DNA from: Chitinispirillales bacterium ANBcel5
Lineage (GTDB): Bacteria > Fibrobacterota > Chitinivibrionia > Chitinivibrionales > Chitinispirillaceae
Direction: 5' to 3'
NCBI GenBank assembly: GCA_029688955.1
Contig: JARUKZ010000009.1
Span: 84,008-148,007, forward strand
DNA length: 64,000 bases
Shown: positions 1 through 8,851 of the stretch, one piece after another
Layout of the letters: each line of letters opens with the position of its first letter
Position numbering within the stretch: the first letter of the stretch is position 1
Notes under the pieces: generated by a model
The model's database searches: none
Seen by the model: only the letters and a program-made list of their open reading frames with translations
Told to the model about the DNA's origin: nothing
Translations under genes and position numbers: made by a program

Positions 1-542
1 AAACGATTTGCTGCGGTAGCGATTGCAGTTCCGATTGCTGTTCCATTACTGTAATCAGTATAGGTGACCTGGCCGACCATTTCTTTTAGTATGTTATGAT
101 CATGAGTAAGTGGTACTTTTGTGTATGCGCGTGCAGCAAAGATAACCAGACCGATTCTATCGTGCACACGATTACTAATAAACTTATTAAGGGTACGTTT
201 AGAAACTTCCAATCTGTCGTCCGGTTGGAAATCAAGTGCTCTCATGCTGTTTGAGATATCTAGTATTAACATGATATCAATACCTTCAGAAGATACCTCG
301 TGCTCAGTGGTGGATTTTTGAGGACGTGCCAGTGCAATTATCAAAAAACCGATACCGATGGGTTTGAGTAGCGCAGCCAAATGTCGCAATCTAAGAAAAA
401 ATGATGGAGGGACTTTTTTTAAAACAGTTGTATCAGAAAAGCGAATAGAAACTTTAAGTTTTTTTTCGCGTCTTAAATAGATCCACACCATTGGTATCCA
501 GATTAGAAATAGTAATAAAAAATAGGGATCTCTAAACCTCAT
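1..542 (-). CDS. batA: BatA-like von Willebrand factor A membrane protein (partial, 3' end outside window)
   Basis: Reading the minus strand from ATG at 542 gives about 180 residues that remain open at the window edge, so the C-terminus is missing. An N-terminal membrane segment (FLLLFLIWIPMVW) is followed by a basic stretch, a second hydrophobic segment near residues 57-70 and the start of a VWA domain. The MIDAS motif is visible as DISNSM (DxSxS), with the later DRIGLVIF strand and the NGTAIG threonine loop typical of BatA. Bat proteins are inner-membrane proteins linked to aerotolerance and envelope stress, usually beside a MoxR AAA+ ATPase, which would lie outside this window. The start codon overlaps the end of the BatD-like gene by 11 bp, indicating one transcript. 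Confidence 0.85.
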   Translation of the reverse strand, partial: MRFRDPYFLLLFLIWIPMVWIYLRREKKLKVSIRFSDTTVLKKVPPSFFLRLRHLAALLKPIGIGFLIIALARPQKSTTEHEVSSEGIDIMLILDISNSMRALDFQPDDRLEVSKRTLNKFISNRVHDRIGLVIFAARAYTKVPLTHDHNILKEMVGQVTYTDYSNGTAIGTAIATAANR

Positions 543-1506
543 CACTTAACCTTTTTGAGTCTTGTGTTTGTAACGACTTTTCTTCCTTTTTTTCTTCTGA
601 AGAAAACTGTGGTTTTGTTGATTCCAGAAACTTGTAGACTTCAGAGCTAAACTTATTCAAGGTACTGCTATCTGGAATAAAGCGGGCAAATTTGACTGGA
701 TCAGTGGTATCGAAAAACCACCGGGCACATTGCTTATTTTCTTTGTCGATGTCAGAAATTTCAAGCCAGGCAATCATTTCTTCGGTTGTGAATTCACTTG
801 CGTTAATGTTATAGGTCCGTCCAATATAGCGCTTGAAAATTTCCGAAAGTTCAAAGACATGTTCTTTGATATAGCCAAGCTCAATCAAATTTTTCCCTTC
901 AAGTGCTTTTAAAGCGCTGAGTGCTTCATCATAGGGTGGGGGAGGAGGTGGTGTAGCTGTAATTTCGGTTTTGCTCTTTTTTAATCTAACGGTAAGGAAA
1001 ATAAGAGCAAAAATGAGTAGTAAGGTGGCAGGTAACCCTATCCACCACAAAGGAAAACGTCCGGTCCTTTGCTGCGCCTTTAGTTCCCTCACATCTAATT
1101 CGGAAATGTCATGGGGTAAGAGGGAAATGAAAGAAATTGGTATACGTTCACTGTATATTGTGTCCTGAACGCCATCTGTTTTTAGTATATATGGCAGGGC
1201 AGGTATTGTACAGCTTTGAGGTGTGAAAGTAGTGAGCAAGTATTGAAAAGTGTAAGCAACAGTATCTGAATCCGGTATTTTCCTTCTATCTTCAGACTGC
1301 TGTCTTAAATAAAAAGAACCGAAGGCCTCGTTTTGATCAGGAGTAATTATAGAAATGTTTTCTGGTACAGAGAGCCTTATAGTCAAATGTATAGAATCGC
1401 CTATACTAATACTATCTGTATCTATTATGGTTTGGATGTTTTTTGAATAGGCACTAAAGGTAAAGAGAATAGAAAAGATAATACCTGAGCATATTTTCAG
1501 GCTCAT
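532..1506 (-). CDS. BatD-like / DUF4381-type membrane protein of the Bat cluster
   Basis: This 324-residue protein has a signal peptide (ends near AYS, residue 21) and a periplasmic beta-rich domain to about residue 150 resembling the BatD 'oxygen tolerance' domain. One membrane helix follows at roughly 155-175 (WWIGLPATLLLIFALIFL). After a PPPPPP linker comes a cytoplasmic helical region (YDEALSALKAL, then a KRYIGRTYNINASEFTTEEM segment) of the kind found in DUF4381 proteins next to BatA/BatB. The order DUF445, BatD-like, BatA with overlapping ends supports co-translation. The acidic/basic C-terminal tail (about 30 residues) looks disordered. The exact family (BatD versus DUF4381) cannot be settled by eye; it may be a fusion of both elements. 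Confidence 0.7.
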   Translation of the reverse strand: MSLKICSGIIFSILFTFSAYSKNIQTIIDTDSISIGDSIHLTIRLSVPENISIITPDQNEAFGSFYLRQQSEDRRKIPDSDTVAYTFQYLLTTFTPQSCTIPALPYILKTDGVQDTIYSERIPISFISLLPHDISELDVRELKAQQRTGRFPLWWIGLPATLLLIFALIFLTVRLKKSKTEITATPPPPPPYDEALSALKALEGKNLIELGYIKEHVFELSEIFKRYIGRTYNINASEFTTEEMIAWLEISDIDKENKQCARWFFDTTDPVKFARFIPDSSTLNKFSSEVYKFLESTKPQFSSEEKKEEKSLQTQDSKRLSDEV

Positions 1507-2117
1507 TAGTTCGCTCCTGCGATAAAGATAGTGACCTGAACAATTCCAACTACAAACCCCAAAACACCCCCAAGATACTCTATTGATTTGAGTTCGCGAG
1601 AGGAGATGTCGTAGACTATTTTTTCAAGGCGTTCAATCTCAAATTTTTCGATCTTTTCTTTAATAATTTTTCTAAAATCCAGTTTGTTTTCCAGAGATGA
1701 AAAAAGTCCCTCAACAATTTCGGGCAGGTTTCTTTTCATTTCGATTACAAGGTGCTCAGATATTTTTGAAGTCATATCCTGAGGGACAAACATAGAAATG
1801 AGAGGGTTAGAGCCCATTTTTTGGCATATGAAATCATCAATTTTTGTTTTTATCAAAGCACCGGTTTTATCGTGAAACTCAGGACTGTCTGCTATTGCAC
1901 GAATATCCTTGTGTGATATAAGCTCCCGCTCAATCGTATCGGCAATCTTTTCTGCCAAATCTTGTTTTCGCTTTGGGATTAAACCAATAAACTTAATACC
2001 CAAAATACGAATTTCTCGTCTTGGGCGAAAGATCATTCTGACAGCGACATAATTAGTAAGCCACCCAATGAGGGCGCTAATTACAGGTATAAGAAAATAA
2101 AAGTAGTAGTTTTCCAT
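1506..2117 (-). CDS. DUF445 family membrane protein
   Basis: The 203-residue product starts with a hydrophobic helix (FLIPVISALIGWLTNYVAVRMIF), which carries the GWLTNY[VA]A signature of DUF445 (YheB/YjiN-like) proteins. It then has a long amphipathic, charged helical middle and a C-terminal helix (GGVLGFVVGIVQV). This two-ended membrane topology and the GFVVG near the C-terminus are typical of the family. The function is unknown; DUF445 proteins are inner-membrane proteins of envelope biology. The stop codon shares one base with the start of the BatD-like gene, so it is the first gene of the Bat segment visible here. A 268-bp AT-rich gap separates it from the divergent phosphatase gene. Confidence 0.8.
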   Translation of the reverse strand: MENYYFYFLIPVISALIGWLTNYVAVRMIFRPRREIRILGIKFIGLIPKRKQDLAEKIADTIERELISHKDIRAIADSPEFHDKTGALIKTKIDDFICQKMGSNPLISMFVPQDMTSKISEHLVIEMKRNLPEIVEGLFSSLENKLDFRKIIKEKIEKFEIERLEKIVYDISSRELKSIEYLGGVLGFVVGIVQVTIFIAGAN

Positions 2118-2385
2118 AATATCTGAGTACGTATTTAAATAGGTTTTTATTATTGATCAGTTTGCCAGTTTATTGCAGGCTATAAAATAAAGCAAATGCT
2201 GACTTCAAAACAACTATGAAAGTAGTTTTAAAATAATATATAATTAAGATTTAAACCCTTTTTTCTATAGCTAAATAAACGTTGGTATATTCTCTTTGGA
2301 TACTCTGGGATCTAAGCTGGAATAAAAGTCGGAAGATAACTATATTGAAGGTAACTATATATAGAGTTAATTTTAAGGTATTTAG

Positions 2386-2853
2386 ATGAATTTAAATTTT
2401 TCGTGGGTTATACCCCATAAACTTGCAGGTAGTGCTAAACCTTTTTTTTCAGAAAAAGTTTCTGATATCGAATGGCTTTCAAATCAGGGAGTGAAGGTAC
2501 TTGTATCGTTATGTTGGCCAGGTAAATTAATGGAGAAAAAATGTAGAGATGCCTCTATAGAGTGGAAGTACTTTGAGATACAGGATTTTGGGATCCCGGC
2601 TGATTTGGCTAGATTTGATGATTTAGTTCAATTTATAATTGACCGCATTGATGCAAAGAAACCTTGCAGTGTACACTGTCAGGCTGGAATTGGTAGAACG
2701 GGTTTAGTTTTGTCATGTGTTATGGGTCGGTATTTTTCGCTAACTTCAAAATCAGCAATTTCGGCGGTAAGAAAAGTGCGAAGTGCAGTAGAAACAGTTG
2801 AACAGGAAAACTTTATAAAGAGTTACTTAAATCAATATGAAAATAGAATTTGA
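2386..2853 (+). CDS. Dual-specificity protein phosphatase (Cys-based)
   Basis: This is a compact 155-residue single-domain phosphatase. The P-loop HCQAGIGRTG spans residues 97-106, with catalytic Cys98 and Arg104. The aspartate in IQDFGIP (Asp67) is in the position of the general acid. This is the atypical DSP/cyanophyte-type phosphatase class, which dephosphorylates phosphotyrosine, phosphoserine or non-protein substrates. No signal peptide is seen, so it is cytoplasmic. The 3' end overlaps the dGTPase gene by 17 bp, so the two are probably translationally coupled. The substrate cannot be read from the sequence. Confidence 0.85.
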   Translation: MNLNFSWVIPHKLAGSAKPFFSEKVSDIEWLSNQGVKVLVSLCWPGKLMEKKCRDASIEWKYFEIQDFGIPADLARFDDLVQFIIDRIDAKKPCSVHCQAGIGRTGLVLSCVMGRYFSLTSKSAISAVRKVRSAVETVEQENFIKSYLNQYENRI

Positions 2854-4003
2854 TATCAGCAGATTTTTGATTGAGGACGAGGAAAAATTAAGTCCTTATG
2901 CTAAAAAAAGTAGTGAGTCGTTTGGCAGGCAGCATCCTATAAAACGTGATCCGTTTAGACTCGAATTTGCTCGTGATGAAACAAGGATTCTTCACTCCCC
3001 ACCTTTTAGGCGCCTTAAGCATAAAACCCAGGTGTTTCTTTCGCCAAATAATGATCATATTTGTACACGAATGGAGCATGTTCTTCATGTTTCCAGTATA
3101 GCTTCTGTTATTGGGCGGTGTTTGAGTCTCAATATCGATCTGATTAATGCAATCGCCAGGGGGCATGATCTTGGGCACCCACCATTTGGTCATGCTGGTG
3201 AAAGAGTGCTAAATAAACTTATTAAAAATAGGGGCGTTGAGAACGGTTTTAAACATGAAGTACATGGATTAAGGGTTGTTGATAAGCTTACCAATTATGG
3301 AAAAGGTCTTAATCTTACCTACGAAGTGAGAGATGGAATCATTACTCATTGTGGTGAAAGTTTTGATAGAGTAGTGACACCGGATCGCAGTCGGTGTCTT
3401 CTGGAGCTTGAACAAATTACTGACAGATGTCATCTTCCGGCAACTCTTGAGGGATGCTTGGTACGGCTGGTTGATAGAATAGCGTATTTGGGCAGGGATT
3501 TAGAAGACGCTATAAAAGCAGGGTTGATTAAGAAAAATGATATCCCTCCGGAAATCTCAAAAGGACTTGGTAGTGATAATGGGAAAATAATTGGATCATT
3601 TGTTAACAATGTAATTGCAAATAGTGTCGGACATGATGCAATTATCATGAGCGAAGAAGTATTTGAGTTGATGAAACAATTAAAAAACTTCAACTATACT
3701 CATATATATCTTCATCCTGAAGTTGAAAGAAAATCAAAAAAGGCTACTTATATGCTTGAGTTGCTCTATACTGAACTTGAAAAAATATTCGATAAAACAG
3801 AAAGAGGGCAAAATAGTTCACTGGCGATTAACATTATTAGAGAAACCCCTACAATGGAAAATTTCTTTAATTTTATTAAAAACACAAATTACAACGAAAA
3901 AACACCATCATGGCGTATTATAACTGATTATATAGCAGGAATGACTGATTTGTATGCAGAGCGTGTTTTTTCCCAACTCTTCATGCCAGCACCGGTCATA
4001 TAA
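2837..4003 (+). CDS. dgt: Deoxyguanosinetriphosphate triphosphohydrolase-like HD protein
   Basis: The 388-residue protein carries the dGTPase family signatures. FRRLKHKTQVF is near residues 57-67, RMEHVLHV gives the first metal-binding His (His81), and ARGHDLGHPPFGHAGE gives the HD pair His110-Asp111 and downstream His119. Known family members hydrolyse dNTPs to deoxynucleosides and triphosphate. Shorter 'dGTPase-like' members such as this often need dNTP activation. The ATG at 2837 lies inside the phosphatase gene. No membrane or signal segment is present. A role in dNTP homeostasis is the default; some family members also restrict phage by dNTP depletion, but nothing here proves that. Confidence 0.88.
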   Translation: MKIEFDISRFLIEDEEKLSPYAKKSSESFGRQHPIKRDPFRLEFARDETRILHSPPFRRLKHKTQVFLSPNNDHICTRMEHVLHVSSIASVIGRCLSLNIDLINAIARGHDLGHPPFGHAGERVLNKLIKNRGVENGFKHEVHGLRVVDKLTNYGKGLNLTYEVRDGIITHCGESFDRVVTPDRSRCLLELEQITDRCHLPATLEGCLVRLVDRIAYLGRDLEDAIKAGLIKKNDIPPEISKGLGSDNGKIIGSFVNNVIANSVGHDAIIMSEEVFELMKQLKNFNYTHIYLHPEVERKSKKATYMLELLYTELEKIFDKTERGQNSSLAINIIRETPTMENFFNFIKNTNYNEKTPSWRIITDYIAGMTDLYAERVFSQLFMPAPVI

Positions 4004-4014
4004 CGTGAGGGAAA

Positions 4015-4263
4015 ATGGGTATTCAAAAACAATTAGGATCATTTATACTTTATGAGCTCTGGATTTCCTTTTGGAATAAACCAAATTGTAAATGCCCAAA
4101 ATGTGGTAATGTTAATATCGATTATTATGATCCATTTTTTTTTGCACCGTTGAGGTCCTTAAAAGGTAAACGTAGACTTATATGTTTATCATGTCATTTT
4201 GTCTGGCGTTCATCAAAAAACTCCAGTAGTTTTGCAAATCGTTTTGGACATAGAAAATTTTAA
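4015..4263 (+). CDS. Small zinc-ribbon protein
   Basis: An 82-residue protein with two CxxC knuckles, CPKCGN (residues 25-30 region) and CLSCHF (near residues 55-60), separated by an aromatic, basic loop. This is a classic four-cysteine zinc ribbon, probably a nucleic-acid or protein-binding module. It starts 12 bp after the dGTPase gene and is preceded by GAGGGAAA, a usable ribosome binding site, so it likely belongs to the phosphatase-dGTPase transcript. The N-terminal 20 residues are hydrophobic-aromatic and the C-terminus is Ser/Asn-rich. I do not recognise a specific family. Confidence 0.55.
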   Translation: MGIQKQLGSFILYELWISFWNKPNCKCPKCGNVNIDYYDPFFFAPLRSLKGKRRLICLSCHFVWRSSKNSSSFANRFGHRKF

Positions 4264-4472
4264 GTTTGCTTTCAGCAATATCGATTGGTTTTGAGGTTTT
4301 AATGTTCACATTACAAGCGGTTTCTGTCATACTTTTCATTTGCTGACTCAAACTTAACATGCAGACCTAATGCAAGCATAATACAAATTTTCATGTTGTT
4401 TATTACACTACGGCCCACGCACTTAAACAGATTAAAACTGTATGGACGGGTTTTAATTTTGTGGTGTGGCTG

Positions 4473-4521
4473 TAAAACAAAAAGGCCCTAACTAACCATG
4501 TTATAGCAAGTTAGAGCCTTT
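4473..4521 (-). terminator. Intrinsic terminator downstream of tRNA-Pro
   Basis: On the minus strand, AAAGGCTCTAACT pairs with AGTTAGGGCCTTT across a 15-nt loop (arms 4481-4493 and 4509-4521). A T-rich tract (TTTTTGTTTT) follows. It lies just after the tRNA gene and is positioned to end its transcript. Confidence 0.75.
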
Positions 4522-4529
4522 GAATTTAA

Positions 4530-4603
4530 TCGGGGCGACTGGATTCGAACCAGCGACCACTTGAACCCCATTCAAGTACGCTACCAGGCTGCGCTACGCC
4601 CCG
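4530..4603 (-). tRNA. tRNA-Pro (anticodon GGG)
   Basis: The minus strand folds as a full cloverleaf. The acceptor CGGGGCG/CGCCCCG has discriminator A. The D arm is GCGC AGCCTGGTA GCG-like and the anticodon stem is CTTGA/TCAAG with loop ATGGGGT. The T arm contains GGTTCGAATCC. The anticodon is at 4567-4569. CCA is not encoded. The gene stands alone between two protein genes. Confidence 0.95.
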
Positions 4604-4659
4604 AACAGAGCCTAATATAAATCATGAAATACCGATTGCACAGTTGTTTTTTAAATTAT

Positions 4660-5247
4660 TTAAGAATGATCTTTTTTAAATAATTTTTCCTTAAGTCTTA
4701 TATTGCGCTCCTTTAGACTAAGCTGACATCCACAATAATCCTGTCGGTATAAACCAAGACTATTACTGAGAGCTATACTTTTTCTAAATCCATCCTTTTT
4801 CTTAAAATTGAAAGGAATATATTCCATCTCTTGTTCTCTGGCTGCTAAAGCTCCTGTTTCATTTAACATGGTAATGTTTTTGTGAGGGCTCACACTCATT
4901 ACAGATGTAAAAGCAGACCATCCTAAATTTTTGCAAAAAGAAGCAGTACGTCTTAATCTCAGTAAAAAGCATTCACGACACCTCTGCCCACCTTCTGGAG
5001 TATTCTCAAGATCTTTTACTACTTGAGTCCACAAAGAGGGCTCATAACTATCTGCGCTGAATGGTATATTGTAGCGTTCTGCAACTTTTTGGGCTTCGGC
5101 AAAACGAAGTTCATACTCTGTAACAGGGTATATGTTATGATTACAAAAAAAACAATGTAGCTGATATTCTGCTCTCAATAGATTAATTACGTAAGCTTCA
5201 TCCGGTGCACAACATATATGTAACACTATTTTAGGAAGCACAGACAT
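4660..5247 (-). CDS. queH: Epoxyqueuosine reductase QueH (DUF208)
   Basis: QueH reduces epoxyqueuosine to queuosine at position 34 of tRNAs. The N-terminal CCAPD (Cys12-Cys13), the CREC pair (Cys90, Cys93), SVSPHKN and the late YCGCQLS motif match the family, and the roughly 195-residue length fits. The metal cofactor site is built from these cysteines in characterised members. I place the start at 5247, where GGAGGATAGAGCT precedes the ATG; the longer reading begins with TTG inside that ribosome binding site. The gene follows the TPR gene by 4 bp and ends the hisI-alr-rseC-TPR-queH group. No other queuosine gene is in the window. Confidence 0.88.
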   Translation of the reverse strand: MSVLPKIVLHICCAPDEAYVINLLRAEYQLHCFFCNHNIYPVTEYELRFAEAQKVAERYNIPFSADSYEPSLWTQVVKDLENTPEGGQRCRECFLLRLRRTASFCKNLGWSAFTSVMSVSPHKNITMLNETGALAAREQEMEYIPFNFKKKDGFRKSIALSNSLGLYRQDYCGCQLSLKERNIRLKEKLFKKDHS

Positions 5248-5251
5248 AGCT

Positions 5252-6832
5252 CTATCCTCCTGGAGCAATGGAGTGTGAGTGTAGATGTGAAATAAAGGAG
5301 TTTTTCCTCTTTCTGAATTTTATAACATTATAGATTCCCAGAAAGGAAGCGTATAGGGCCAAAACTACCAGAAAACCTTTAAAGCCAAAGAAAGCAGAAA
5401 AAGGGAAAAGCAAAGAGATGAATACAATGCTCATACAAAGAATAATAGAGCGGGTAATATAGAAGCTGAAAATATATTTTCGATAATCAATAGGACTTTG
5501 CCCAATAAACCGTAAGAAACGGAATCCTTCCTGTGCCGATTTACTTCTAAGTCGCTTGTGTTTAGAGAAGTTACTCATGATTTCATCCCATCCGTTTCTT
5601 TGCACATAATGAAATATCATAGGTAGGATGAATCTGGTATGATTTTGCTCTAAAAGTATTTCTACCATTGGTGGTATAAGGTCCTTTTCGGCAGGCATAC
5701 TCTTAAAAGCCTTGTTTAGATAATGAAATGAGGTGTGGTTCTGTCCAAGTTCTTTATAAAAATCTGCGAGAAACCAGTAATCTTCTGTACAATAAGGTTT
5801 TTCCTGTTCAATCACCTGTTTTACAATTTTAACCATTTGAGTATAGGAGCCAGATGATCTTAAAAAAATGTAATAATCCCTGAGAATTTCAGAATTATCC
5901 GATTCAAGGGAAAGTGCTTTTTGAAAGCACTTTTCTGCTTCATCATATTCTTTTTGCTCTGTTAACGCGATGCCTTTTACCCTGTATCCTTCTGAGTCTA
6001 TAGGGGCAATGTCGATTGCCTTCTGGGCAGAGCGTACAGCAAGCTCAGTTTGGTTGCTACTCAAGTACACGTAGGCTAAATCAACATAGCCTACCGGAGA
6101 GTTAGGGTAGAGTCTAATTGATTCTTTAGCAATTGAGGTGGCTTTTTCTATCTGGTTACCCTGAGAGAGACAGAAAGCAAGACGAGACATAAACAGAATG
6201 TTTTTGGGGGATTTTTTCAGTGCATTCTGGTACAGTTTTATAGCAGTATTTGGTTTACCCATAAAAAGGAGGTGGTCGGCGAAAAGATCCCTTACTTCAT
6301 CTAGATTAGGGTTAATCTGCAGTGCTGCTTCAAAGCAAACCTCAGCGTCTTCAAAACGACCTAATCTGTTGTAAGCGATAGCTGCATTTCTGAATGCTTC
6401 GGGATTTTCAATTTTTCCCTGTTTCTTTATTTTTTCAAAATAGTAGATAGCCCTGTGTGGGTTATTGATTTCAGTGTAGTACCAAATCAAAGCAGTTAGA
6501 ACCGGTTCACTTTCGGGTTGGTACTTCAGGGCATTTAAAAGATGCTTCCCACCACTTTTTACCTGGTTTAACATTGAATGGGCATAGAATAGCCCTAACA
6601 GGCAATCAATGTTGTTTCTGTTCAACTCCAGTGCTTTATGGAGAAATGGCAAAGCTTCTTTAGGTTTGTTTTGCTCAATGTAGATCCTGGAATAGAGAAA
6701 ATAGATCTCCCATTCATCTTTGAAGAAATCTTCATATTGATTGAGCAATTCATAGGCATCATCAAAGAGGCAAAGCTCAAGTAATTCCTGTGTTTTATCC
6801 ACAAGTTGGGCTAAATCTAACCATTGTTCCAT
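5252..6832 (-). CDS. TPR-repeat protein with C-terminal membrane anchor
   Basis: The 526-residue protein consists of about ten to eleven consecutive tetratricopeptide repeats from the N-terminus to about residue 400 (for example AEVCFEAALQINPN, AIKLYQNALKKSPKN, AEKCFQKALSLESDN). Two adjacent hydrophobic helices follow near residues 465-505, then a short basic tail. There is no signal peptide, so the repeats should face the cytoplasm with the protein anchored at its C-terminus. TPRs make protein-protein scaffolds; the partner is unknown. It lies between rseC-like and queH on the same strand, with short spacers. Confidence 0.75.
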   Translation of the reverse strand: MEQWLDLAQLVDKTQELLELCLFDDAYELLNQYEDFFKDEWEIYFLYSRIYIEQNKPKEALPFLHKALELNRNNIDCLLGLFYAHSMLNQVKSGGKHLLNALKYQPESEPVLTALIWYYTEINNPHRAIYYFEKIKKQGKIENPEAFRNAAIAYNRLGRFEDAEVCFEAALQINPNLDEVRDLFADHLLFMGKPNTAIKLYQNALKKSPKNILFMSRLAFCLSQGNQIEKATSIAKESIRLYPNSPVGYVDLAYVYLSSNQTELAVRSAQKAIDIAPIDSEGYRVKGIALTEQKEYDEAEKCFQKALSLESDNSEILRDYYIFLRSSGSYTQMVKIVKQVIEQEKPYCTEDYWFLADFYKELGQNHTSFHYLNKAFKSMPAEKDLIPPMVEILLEQNHTRFILPMIFHYVQRNGWDEIMSNFSKHKRLRSKSAQEGFRFLRFIGQSPIDYRKYIFSFYITRSIILCMSIVFISLLFPFSAFFGFKGFLVVLALYASFLGIYNVIKFRKRKNSFISHLHSHSIAPGG

Positions 6833-6875
6833 TTTTATGCTCTATGCTCCAAATTTTTAAGAGCCTGATTATTTA

Positions 6876-7319
6876 CTAAAGGAGATATGTTGGGTACTTT
6901 CTCTTAAAGCACAGATCCATTATTTTAAGTATACAAAAACCACCCAAAAAAGAGAAAACGGTAGTTAGTACCACAAGAGGGGACTCAATCATATCTGGTC
7001 TTACAATATACCAAAGAATCATGGCTAAAAGTGCCATCATAATTGGGATACCAAAAACGACCAATCCTACAATCCCTGAGTGTGGGACAAAGTGAGTGAA
7101 TTGAATTGTTTGCCCCAGCTTATAGTTAGAGGTATCAACTACAGCAATAGACGCTTTCTTAGCATTCTCTTTTCCTGCACAAGATAAACACCCACCACCA
7201 CAGCCGCCTCGTTTAGGTTCAGATACATTACAATCACTTTGGAGTATAACCAGAAGATTGTTTTTATTGATCTTACAGATCGTTCCACTGCGTTTTTCTT
7301 TTTCAATAAGTTTTATCAT
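6876..7319 (-). CDS. rseC: RseC/MucC-family (SoxR-reducing complex) membrane protein
   Basis: A 147-residue protein with an N-terminal domain holding the CGGGCLSC cysteine cluster (Cys40, Cys44, Cys47). A strand-rich stretch follows, then two membrane helices near residues 81-103 and 112-133. This is the RseC/MucC plan. RseC family proteins modulate the sigma-E pathway or act with the Rnf/Rsx electron-transfer complex to reduce SoxR. No rnf genes are in the window. It is located 18 bp downstream of alr in the same direction. Confidence 0.8.
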   Translation of the reverse strand: MIKLIEKEKRSGTICKINKNNLLVILQSDCNVSEPKRGGCGGGCLSCAGKENAKKASIAVVDTSNYKLGQTIQFTHFVPHSGIVGLVVFGIPIMMALLAMILWYIVRPDMIESPLVVLTTVFSFLGGFCILKIMDLCFKRKYPTYLL

Positions 7320-7337
7320 ATTATAGCTTGAAAGAGG

Positions 7338-8525
7338 TTAAAATGTCTGTCCTGGTCTATAGTGTACGATTTTGTTATTTAAAAGATAAACACGATCGAC
7401 AGATGCTCCCAAGTTGCAGAGGGTTTCATAACCGATTGTTTTTCCTAATACCGCAATATCATCTGCGTGGATTTCGAGTTCACCCTGAGAGCCAATTGCT
7501 ACAACTTCATCCCCAATTGAGATATCTGGATTCGGGCCTGCATCAACCATTGTATAATCCATTGTAACATTACCAGCCACCTTATAACGTCTGTATCCGA
7601 TAAGCAGTTCACCTTTGGAACTTAGGAACCTTGGGTAACCGTGAGCGTATCCAAGAGCAACTGTTGCTATCCATGTTTCACAGTTAGTGACATAGTGTCC
7701 ACCATAAGAGATCGCAGTATGAGCGGGAACTTTTTTCATTTTTACTATTCTGGATTTTAAGGACACGACCTGTTTTAAATTAAGAGAAAAGTTCTGAGTC
7801 GGGTCTGGTTTACACCCATAAAGAGCTATACCAGGCCTAACCAAGGTGCATTCATAGGGATTAAAGCGCATGCAGGTAGCACTGTTTCCATAATGGATAT
7901 GGAGTGGGGGGGAACCCCGTTCAATCAGATTTATGATGCAGTTTCTAAACAGTTTCAGTTGCTGATCAACACTTGTTGTCTTTGGTTCATCAGCACAGGC
8001 CATGTGAGTATATACCCCTTCGAATTTAAGGGACGGGGAATCTTCAATCACATTTATTATTTCATCGAGTTCGTTGGGCAGTAAACCCATTCGACTCATT
8101 CCTGTATCGATATTTATATGAAATCTTACATTAAGCGGATATGACTTCCATCTGTATAAGTCTGATGGATCGTTTAGAGAGAAAATTAAATTATTATCAA
8201 AACCGACGCGAAGCTGATCTTCTGTTGCACGACCCAGTACAAAAATTGAGCCAACGATGCCTGCTTTTCTGAGAGCAAACGCCTCTTCAGGTCGTGCTAC
8301 TGCAAAAAAGTTAACCCCACCATCACGCTCAAGGGTTCGTGCAACAGCAGTGCTACCGCAACCGTAAGCACAATCTTTAATGACAGCCATAACCTCGGTT
8401 TTATCGGGGATTAAAGAGCTGATTTCTTTAAGATTATGCAATAAATTGTCGAGATTAACCTCTATGTGAGGAGAATAGGGAGAAATAATCTCTTTTATTT
8501 TAACTTTTGTCCTACTATCTTCCAT
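7338..8525 (-). CDS. alr: Alanine racemase
   Basis: This PLP enzyme interconverts L- and D-alanine for peptidoglycan. The catalytic lysine is Lys50 in AVIKDCAYG and the opposite-face catalytic tyrosine is Tyr274 in AISYGGHY. NIDTGMSRMG and HYGNSA are intact, as are the C-terminal GNVTMDY and GDEV motifs. The usual YGHG after the lysine reads YGCG here. The ATG at 8525 gives about 20 residues before the first barrel strand and overlaps hisI by 31 bp. The 395-residue length is normal for the family or slightly long. Confidence 0.93.
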   Translation of the reverse strand: MEDSRTKVKIKEIISPYSPHIEVNLDNLLHNLKEISSLIPDKTEVMAVIKDCAYGCGSTAVARTLERDGGVNFFAVARPEEAFALRKAGIVGSIFVLGRATEDQLRVGFDNNLIFSLNDPSDLYRWKSYPLNVRFHINIDTGMSRMGLLPNELDEIINVIEDSPSLKFEGVYTHMACADEPKTTSVDQQLKLFRNCIINLIERGSPPLHIHYGNSATCMRFNPYECTLVRPGIALYGCKPDPTQNFSLNLKQVVSLKSRIVKMKKVPAHTAISYGGHYVTNCETWIATVALGYAHGYPRFLSSKGELLIGYRRYKVAGNVTMDYTMVDAGPNPDISIGDEVVAIGSQGELEIHADDIAVLGKTIGYETLCNLGASVDRVYLLNNKIVHYRPGQTF

Positions 8526-8851
8526 TCACCATCTTCTCTCTTTCTAAAAAAGCAGGAGAGGTAATTTTCATGACAAGCAGCACCTGTTTGATCAATTTTA
8601 AAAAGAAGTGCATCACCATCACAATCTATGAAAATATCACGGACCTTTTGAACATGCCCAGATGTTTCACCTTTTTTCCAGCGTTTCTGTCTGCTTCTAC
8701 TCCAGTAGACCATATCACCTGACTCAATAGTTTCTGAAAGGGTCTCTTTATTCATATAAGCAAGCATCAACACTTCATTACTCGTTGCATCCTGAGCTAT
8801 TGCAGTTACAAGACCTTTTTCATCAAATTTTACCAAATCCAGCAAATTCAT
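8495..8851 (-). CDS. hisI: Phosphoribosyl-AMP cyclohydrolase
   Basis: The 118-residue protein matches stand-alone HisI, which opens the adenine ring of PR-AMP in histidine synthesis. It shows LMLAYMN, YWSRSR, GETSGHVQ, the metal-binding DCDGDA aspartates and the zinc cysteine region TGAACHE. The HisE domain is absent, so pyrophosphohydrolase must be a separate gene. A strong ribosome binding site (GGAGG) precedes ATG at 8851. It is the first gene of the minus-strand group containing alr; no other his genes are nearby. Confidence 0.95.
   Translation of the reverse strand: MNLLDLVKFDEKGLVTAIAQDATSNEVLMLAYMNKETLSETIESGDMVYWSRSRQKRWKKGETSGHVQKVRDIFIDCDGDALLFKIDQTGAACHENYLSCFFRKREDGEWKIVGQKLK

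Noticed and set aside
2888..3193. 101-residue antisense frame inside the dGTPase gene
   Set aside because: Shadow of a well-conserved gene; no independent signals.
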